Assembly: GCA_035264365.1 (NCBI GenBank)
Contig: DATFQI010000231.1
Span: forward strand, 1 to 7,460
Source: DATFQI01 sp035264365
GTDB lineage: Bacteria > Actinomycetota > Thermoleophilia > Solirubrobacterales > Solirubrobacteraceae
Length of the DNA: 7,460 nt
Direction of reading: 5' to 3'
The position numbers were made by a program, and so were the translations under genes. A model generated the notes under the pieces. It was not told the DNA's origin. It did not search any database and worked only from the letters and a program-made list of their open reading frames with translations. Below are positions 4,930 through 7,460 of the stretch, piece after piece (positions within the stretch are counted from its first letter, which is position 1; the number at the start of each line of letters is the position of its first letter).

Positions 4930-5679
4930 ATGGACGACGGCACGCTGCGGGAACGCCTGTGGCAGGGCTTCGCGCAGCTGCAGACGCTGCTCGGCGGCGA
5001 TGCCGCGGGCGGCGTGGTGGCCGAGGAGGCCGGCATCGTCGCGAGCTTCGTGGCCGGCGCGCCGGACTCGCCGACGCTCAACGCGGCGATCGTCACCGGC
5101 AGCGAGCTCAGCCTCGACCAGCTCGAGCAGATGCGCGAGCGCTGGGAGATGCTCGGCGTGCGCCGCTGGGGGATCTGGGTCGACGGCGCGAACTGGCCGG
5201 TCACGGACACCCTGCGGCTCGCGCGCATGCGCGTGACCTCCTCCTCGCCGGGCATGGCGGCCGAGATCGCGGACCTCGCCATGAACGGGCGCGTCCCCAC
5301 GCGCGAGACCGACCTCGCCACCGTCGGCCACGTCAACGACCTCGCCTACGGCAACCCCGACGCGCGGCTGGAGCGCACGCTGTCGCCGCTCCCGCCCGGC
5401 GTCCTGCACGCCTACGTCGCGGAGCTGCGGGGACGGCCGGCCTCGGTCGCCCTCGCGCTGCACCACCAGAGCGACTGCGGGATCTCGTTCGTCGCCACCG
5501 CCCCGCACGCGCGCCGCCAGGGGCTGGCCTCCGACGTCATGCAGCAGGTCGCGTGCGACGCCCGCGAGGCCGGCCTGACCTCGGCCTCACTGCAGGCGAC
5601 GAGCCTCGGGGAGAAGCTCTACGTCGCGCTGGGCTACCGCAAGGTCTCCGACATGCAGCTGTGGGAGCGCCGCCGCTGA
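4930..5679 (+). CDS. GNAT-family N-acetyltransferase with two GNAT-like halves
   Basis: A 249-residue protein. The C-terminal half (about 125-249) is a functional-looking GNAT domain. FVATAPHARRQGLASDVM (187-204) contains the acetyl-CoA pyrophosphate-binding R-R-Q-G-L-A loop, and ASLQATSLGEKLYVALGYRKV (219-239) is the usual motif B with the Gly-Tyr turn. The N-terminal half (1-124) carries NAAIVTG (51-57), LGVRRWGIWV (75-84) and SPGMAAEI (106-113), a pattern I know from actinobacterial proteins with a degenerate first GNAT-like half lacking the acetyl-CoA loop. Substrates could be a protein amine, antibiotic or small molecule; nothing decides this. The start at 4930 lies 10 bp after the SDR stop with no clear Shine-Dalgarno, so expression likely depends on read-through from the SDR gene. 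Its end overlaps the metallophosphoesterase gene. Confidence 0.88.
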   Translation: MDDGTLRERLWQGFAQLQTLLGGDAAGGVVAEEAGIVASFVAGAPDSPTLNAAIVTGSELSLDQLEQMRERWEMLGVRRWGIWVDGANWPVTDTLRLARMRVTSSSPGMAAEIADLAMNGRVPTRETDLATVGHVNDLAYGNPDARLERTLSPLPPGVLHAYVAELRGRPASVALALHHQSDCGISFVATAPHARRQGLASDVMQQVACDAREAGLTSASLQATSLGEKLYVALGYRKVSDMQLWERRR

Positions 5680-7115
5680 CCCGCGCGCGGCGGGCGCTCA
5701 CCCTGCTGGCGGTCCTGCTCGCCACTCTCGCGGGCGGCTACGGGGCCCTGGCCACCTTCGCGCAGACGAAGGACTTGTCGGTCGGCGAGATCCGGCTGTC
5801 GGTCTCGCCCGGCCACAAGGGGGCGCTCGACGTCTACGTGCCGCTGGTCGACTGGGGCGCGCGCTTCGAGGCGATCCGGCTGCCCGCGCGCCTGCGCGTC
5901 GACGTGCGCACCGTCGACCGCCGGACCGTCCAGCAGGTGGCGCAGGCGGGCGCGCTCGACGTGCGGCGCGTGCGCACCGAGGCGCGCGACGCGATCGCCT
6001 CCTACCTGCGCGCGCTGATCGGCGTGACGATGCTCGCCGCGCTGTCGCTCGGGCTGCTGGTGGCGTTCGCGATCCGAGGCGGCGCCGGGCCGCGGCTGCG
6101 CTGGACGGCGGCGCTGGCGCTCGGGACGGCGCTCGCGATCGGGATCGCGCTGGTCGTGCTGTTCCCGCCGCGCGGGGAGATCGACCGCCCGCAGTACTAC
6201 GCCCACGGCGCCGACATCCCCCGCGCGCTGGAGGCGATCGACACCGCCCAGCGCTCCACGCGCGTGCTCGACGAGGAGCTCGACGCCCAGCTCGTCGGCC
6301 TCGCGCGCCTGGTCACCGAGCCGGCCGGCCGTGCGTCGCTGTCCAACGCCCCGCGCCTGACCGTCGCCTCCGACCTGCACAACAACGCGCTCACGATCCC
6401 GATCCTTGAGCGCGTCGCCGACGGCGAGCCCGTGCTGTTCCCGGGCGACATGACCGATCGCGGCTCGCCGCTGGAGGTCCGCGTCGTGCGGCGGGTCGTG
6501 CGCACCGGCAAGCCGTTCGTGTTCGTCTCGGGCAATCACGACTCCAACACCCTCGAGCGCGACATCGCGCGAGCGGGCGCGATCGTGCTCTCCGAGGACG
6601 GGCGGCTGAACGCTGACGGCAGCCGCGGCGAGGTGGTCCAGGAGGTCGCGGGGATGCGGATCGCGGGCTACTCCGATCCCTTCGAGAGGCGCAGCACCGA
6701 GAACTACGCCGACCGCTTCCGGCCGAGGCCCACGCCGCAGATGCAGGACGCGTTCACCGCCTGGATGCGCTCCGTCCAGAGCCGGGTCGACGTGATCATG
6801 GTCCACGAGCCCGCGCTGATCGAGCCGGCGCTGGCGGTCCTGAGCGACGACCCGCCCTCGCGCCCGCTCATGTTCGTCGCCGGCCACAGCCACCGCGCCA
6901 CGCTCGAGACCCTGCCCGGCGTGACGGTGGTCAACGGCGGCTCGATCGGCGGCGGTGGCACCGGCAACCTCACAGAGGACGCGCCGACCGAGCTCGGGAT
7001 CGCCCGCGTGATCTACGCCAAGGACCCCGCGTTCCGGCCGCTGGCGGTGGATCTCGTGTCGATCGATCCCTCCAGCGGCTCCGCGACCGCGCGCCGCGAG
7101 CGGCTGGACGAGTGA
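5661..7115 (+). CDS. membrane-anchored metallophosphoesterase, catalytic domain predicted outside
   Basis: A calcineurin-like phosphoesterase of 484 residues from GTG 5661. Membrane segments are about 12-33, 118-138 and 147-169. A non-membrane domain lies between the first two (34-117). The catalytic domain is about 231-470, with all metal-binding motifs: D238-x-H240 (SDLHNN), G262-D263 (FPGDMTD), G291-N-H-D294, H382 (MVHEP) and G408-H-S-H411. Arg-rich flanks before segment 1 and between segments 2 and 3 suggest both are cytoplasmic, so the catalytic domain should face outward. The layout resembles metallophosphoesterases I recall from actinobacteria; the substrate is unknown. No in-frame ATG is near. 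GTG 5661 overlaps the GNAT gene by 19 nt. CTG 5676 is a rival start: it would give a 4-nt CTGA overlap and has GGGAG 8 nt upstream. Either keeps segment 1. It is third in the plus-strand run, 14 bp before bioY. Confidence 0.9.
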   Translation: MGAPPLTRARRALTLLAVLLATLAGGYGALATFAQTKDLSVGEIRLSVSPGHKGALDVYVPLVDWGARFEAIRLPARLRVDVRTVDRRTVQQVAQAGALDVRRVRTEARDAIASYLRALIGVTMLAALSLGLLVAFAIRGGAGPRLRWTAALALGTALAIGIALVVLFPPRGEIDRPQYYAHGADIPRALEAIDTAQRSTRVLDEELDAQLVGLARLVTEPAGRASLSNAPRLTVASDLHNNALTIPILERVADGEPVLFPGDMTDRGSPLEVRVVRRVVRTGKPFVFVSGNHDSNTLERDIARAGAIVLSEDGRLNADGSRGEVVQEVAGMRIAGYSDPFERRSTENYADRFRPRPTPQMQDAFTAWMRSVQSRVDVIMVHEPALIEPALAVLSDDPPSRPLMFVAGHSHRATLETLPGVTVVNGGSIGGGGTGNLTEDAPTELGIARVIYAKDPAFRPLAVDLVSIDPSSGSATARRERLDE

Positions 7116-7121
7116 TATGAC
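7113..7121 (+). promoter_or_regulatory. candidate extended -10 promoter for bioY
   Basis: TG-A-TATGAC is an extended -10 that ends 8 nt before the bioY ATG, so the message would be leaderless or nearly so. The TG comes from the stop codon of the metallophosphoesterase gene. It would let bioY be transcribed independently of the genes before it. No -35 hexamer is apparent. Confidence 0.45.
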
Positions 7122-7131
7122 GCTGCGTCAT
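7117..7131 (+). repeat. perfect inverted repeat over the bioY promoter and start codon
   Basis: ATGACG-CTG-CGTCAT: two perfect 6-nt arms around a 3-nt centre. The left arm overlaps the candidate -10 and the right arm ends in the first two bases of the bioY ATG. It could be a repressor operator or, in RNA from the upstream genes, a hairpin masking the start codon. It does not obviously match biotin-regulator sites I remember. Confidence 0.5.
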
Positions 7132-7460
7132 GAACCAGACCGCAACGCTGGCTGCCCCGCAGCCGAGGGTCCTCGCGGACGTCCTCTCGAACACGCGCGT
7201 CCGCGACGCCGCGCTCGTCATCGGCGCCGCCCTGCTCACCGCCGCCTGCGCGCAGATCTCGATCGCGATCCCCGGTAGCCCGGTCCCCGTGACCGGCCAG
7301 ACCTTTGCGGTCCTGCTCACGGGCGCGGCGCTCGGCGCCAACCGCGGCGCGCTCGGCCAGCTGCTCTACATCGCGATGGGCCTCGTCGGCCTGCCCTTCT
7401 ATGCCGACGGCGCGCACGGCTTCGACGTCGTCTGGGGCGCCACAGGCGGCTATCTCGTCG
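7130..7460 (+). CDS. bioY: BioY, substrate-binding subunit of the biotin ECF transporter (5' part)
   Basis: The first 110 codons of BioY, cut by the window edge. BioY is the membrane protein that binds biotin in energy-coupling-factor transporters, working with or without the EcfA/EcfT module. The characteristic IPGSPVPVTGQTFAVLLTGA follows a first membrane helix (about residues 25-43), then ALGANRGALGQLLYIAMGLVGLPFYADG, which contains the second membrane stretch and the conserved G-L-P-F/V turn. The last visible residues, GATGGYLV, are also typical. A polar N-terminal extension of about 20 residues precedes the first helix. I chose ATG 7130 because it starts 14 bp after the upstream stop, directly after a candidate promoter. 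No biotin riboswitch or long leader is present. Whether ecfA, ecfT or biotin synthesis genes follow cannot be seen. Confidence 0.94.
   Translation, partial: MNQTATLAAPQPRVLADVLSNTRVRDAALVIGAALLTAACAQISIAIPGSPVPVTGQTFAVLLTGAALGANRGALGQLLYIAMGLVGLPFYADGAHGFDVVWGATGGYLV

Noticed and set aside
2685..5336. 883-residue minus-strand ORF that looks like a giant fusion ending in Nudix
   Set aside because: Only its last 145 residues are real. The rest is out of frame with the MDR gene or antisense to the SDR and GNAT genes, kept open by high GC.
5634..6893. 419-residue minus-strand ORF opposite the metallophosphoesterase
   Set aside because: Arg/Asp/Gln/His-rich antisense shadow; the plus strand has every metallophosphoesterase motif.

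Overview
The window is high-GC bacterial DNA with short intergenic gaps, tightly packed same-strand gene pairs and strong G/C preference at third codon positions. A cyclic-di-AMP riboswitch in front of a secreted NlpC/P60 peptidoglycan hydrolase, start codons lying 6-8 nt after -10-like boxes (leaderless style), and an actinobacterial-type two-half GNAT all point to Actinomycetota. My best guess, from general resemblance only, is a soil member of Thermoleophilia/Solirubrobacterales. It reads as ordinary chromosome: I see no mobile element, CRISPR array or phage genes.

Layout. Positions 1-114 hold nothing I can assign. A tRNA-Thr(GGU) lies on the minus strand (150-222), followed by a clear intrinsic terminator (115-141). 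Positions 223-534 contain no convincing gene. A small minus-strand zinc-ribbon protein (535-699) is divergent from a c-di-AMP riboswitch (807-952), which leads directly into an NlpC/P60 endopeptidase with two peptidoglycan-binding domains (972-2045). A hairpin separates this gene from a convergent minus-strand operon: MDR-family NAD(P)H oxidoreductase (3119-4102), Nudix hydrolase (2685-3122) and a gamma-carbonic-anhydrase-like beta-helix protein (2092-2688). Each junction in that operon is a 4-nt overlap. Only 25 bp separate the operon from a divergent plus-strand run: SDR dehydrogenase (4128-4919), two-half GNAT acetyltransferase (4930-5679), membrane-anchored metallophosphoesterase (5661-7115), and the start of the biotin transporter subunit BioY (7130 to the window edge).

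How it fits together. The best-supported regulatory system is the riboswitch/hydrolase pair. c-di-AMP is linked to cell-wall and osmotic homeostasis, and the aptamer's closing helix buries a perfect anti-16S purine tract, GAGGAGG, just before the hydrolase start. The two oxidoreductases share a very compact divergent promoter region. The Nudix protein and the beta-helix protein are translationally coupled to the MDR enzyme, but no shared pathway is evident. I found no wholly new system. The points most worth a second look are the riboswitch expression platform, the long N-terminal extension ahead of the hydrolase signal peptide, the missing metal-ligand histidines in the gamma-CA-like protein, the back-to-back leaderless promoters, and the inverted repeat on the bioY start codon.
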